Source of the DNA: Chitinophaga sp.
GTDB lineage: Bacteria > Bacteroidota > Bacteroidia > Chitinophagales > Chitinophagaceae
Length of the DNA stretch: 64,000 nucleotides
NCBI RefSeq assembly: GCF_019236475.1
Contig: NZ_JAFAIX010000013.1
Location: 682,001-746,000, forward strand
Reading direction: 5' to 3'
In this document: positions 62,984 through 64,000 of the stretch, one piece after another
Layout: the number at the start of each line of letters is the position of its first letter
Position numbering within the stretch: position 1 is the first letter of the stretch
The notes under the pieces: generated by a model
What the model was told of the DNA's origin: nothing
The model's database searches: none
What the model saw: the letters and a program-made list of their open reading frames with translations, nothing else
Made by a program: the position numbers and the translations under genes

Positions 62984-64000
62984 ATGAAGAAAATATTTCT
63001 CTTTACCTGCATACTCGCTACAGGATTCATTTTTAGCGGATGCAAAAAGATGCTGGAAGAACAACCACACGGGGTATTAACACCCGACTTTTATAAATCC
63101 ACCCAGGGATTGAATGCTGCCTTAACGGCTTCTTATGCAGGCACACGTACCATTTGGGGTTGTGAAGATTACTTTTCGCTGACCACTCCTGCCACCGATG
63201 AGTTCATGCGTGGCAACGATGGGAATTCAGATATGTTTCTGTTAGCGCCCTCCTATCAAGCGACTGACGGCAAAGGGAATGCACTCTGGAACAACTGTTA
63301 CACCTATATCAACACCTGTAATGCTGTTATCCAGTTTGCGCCAGATGTAACCGGTATCAAGGATGATCTAAAGAAACGAATGGTAGCGGAAGCGAAGTTC
63401 CTCCGTGCCAATTATTACTTCGTACTGGTGCAGCTTTGGGGAGATGTAACGCTGAGTACTAAATTCAATGCAGTACCTTCTACCTCCGCCAAACGCGATC
63501 CTATGGCCGATGTATACAATTCCATCATCCAGGATCTGAAAGATGCTATCGTAGATCTGCCTTTGAGTCCGCGTACAAAGGGCATTGATCCAGGCAGAGC
63601 CTCTGTAGTAGCTGCCAAACATGTATTGGCGAAGGTATACCTGGCTCGCGCCGGCAGTAAAGCTAAGCAAGGCACCGACTACCAGGACGCCTATACGACC
63701 GCCATGGATGTGATCAATAATGCAGGTGCAGCGGGCGTTTCGCTGTTGCCGGATTTTGGGTCTGTATTTGCCGAAGGAAATGAAAACAGCAACGAAGTAC
63801 TATGGGCGGTGCAACATACGTCCAGCCTAGCTTACAACGGTTCTCCCAATCAGGATAACCGTACACCGGATAATATGCTCGTGCATTTATTTGTGCCGCA
63901 GTATGAAAAAGTAGACGGTATGCAACGGGATATCGCAGATGGGCGTCCGTATATCCGCACCATTCCTACGTTGTGGCTGATTGATACCATTTTTAAAGAG
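62984..64000 (+). CDS. SusD/RagB family lipoprotein (truncated by window end)
   Basis: The frame runs open from ATG 62984 to the end of the window, giving the first 339 residues. The signal ends in FSGC (lipidated Cys20), followed by KKMLEEQPHGVLTPDFYKST, typical of SusD. FLRANYYFVLVQLWGDV is the conserved helix near 140. It is the partner of the SusC gene just upstream; the C-terminus is outside the window. Confidence 0.92.
   Translation, partial: MKKIFLFTCILATGFIFSGCKKMLEEQPHGVLTPDFYKSTQGLNAALTASYAGTRTIWGCEDYFSLTTPATDEFMRGNDGNSDMFLLAPSYQATDGKGNALWNNCYTYINTCNAVIQFAPDVTGIKDDLKKRMVAEAKFLRANYYFVLVQLWGDVTLSTKFNAVPSTSAKRDPMADVYNSIIQDLKDAIVDLPLSPRTKGIDPGRASVVAAKHVLAKVYLARAGSKAKQGTDYQDAYTTAMDVINNAGAAGVSLLPDFGSVFAEGNENSNEVLWAVQHTSSLAYNGSPNQDNRTPDNMLVHLFVPQYEKVDGMQRDIADGRPYIRTIPTLWLIDTIFKE

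Overview
The window looks like chromosomal DNA of a Bacteroidota bacterium, most likely Chitinophagaceae (Chitinophaga or a close relative). The reasons are three SusC/SusD pairs, a FecR/ECF-sigma trans-envelope switch, a T9SS-type C-terminal sorting domain, LytS/LytTR signalling, many lipoproteins, and repeated TAnnTTTG promoter boxes. Genus assignment is inference; no 16S gene is present.

Layout. 1-7017: tail of a possible MutS-like protein, yifB/comM, an EF-G paralogue, an ABC exporter, a DUF983 protein and a lipoprotein. 7018-7386: a gene-free stretch of strong hairpins and a 44-bp tandem repeat. 7387-10316: a TonB-dependent receptor and a small His-rich exported protein behind a palindromic operator, probably metal uptake. 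10354-13584: a DUF1501/DUF1800 pair. 13795-15851: thiolase, tRNA-Lys(CTT) and an SRPBCC protein. 15852-17950: the most unusual region, six tandem 49-52 aa Cys/Thr/Ser-rich peptides, each behind a copy of a 61-64 bp repeat. 17997-23264: a YjaB-like acetyltransferase, a Fic protein with two upstream dyads, and a CocE-type hydrolase with a LytTR/LytS pair. 23427-29151: an RND efflux operon. 31076-37993: SusCD with FecR and a divergent ECF sigma factor. 37994-43037: YjbQ, a FtsX/MacB permease, and an overlapping hydrolase-ECF sigma-membrane protein operon. 43124-50953: SusCD, a DeoR regulator and a GH9-deacetylase fusion. 51025-56382: flavin monooxygenase, SRPBCC, SUKH-like protein, phosphoesterase and mqo. 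56641-64000: a polysaccharide utilisation locus (GH29, GH28, SusC, truncated SusD) behind a LacI-type operator.

Best candidate for an undescribed system: the peptide array at 16388-17889. The leader (KKLQLTKIKVAxLS) is nearly invariant and resembles Bacteroidota class I lanthipeptide leaders. The C-terminal cores vary around a fixed frame of four cysteines preceded by Thr/Ser. No lanthionine synthetase, cyclase, protease or dedicated exporter lies in the window, so any maturation would have to be supplied in trans. Each gene has its own copy of the upstream element, in units of about 246 bp, and one element has no gene behind it, which points to recent expansion and recombination.

Start codons: three upstream TTG codons (at 138, 3979 and 15387) were set aside because they fall in or next to TAnnTTTG boxes or a hairpin; the next ATG was used.
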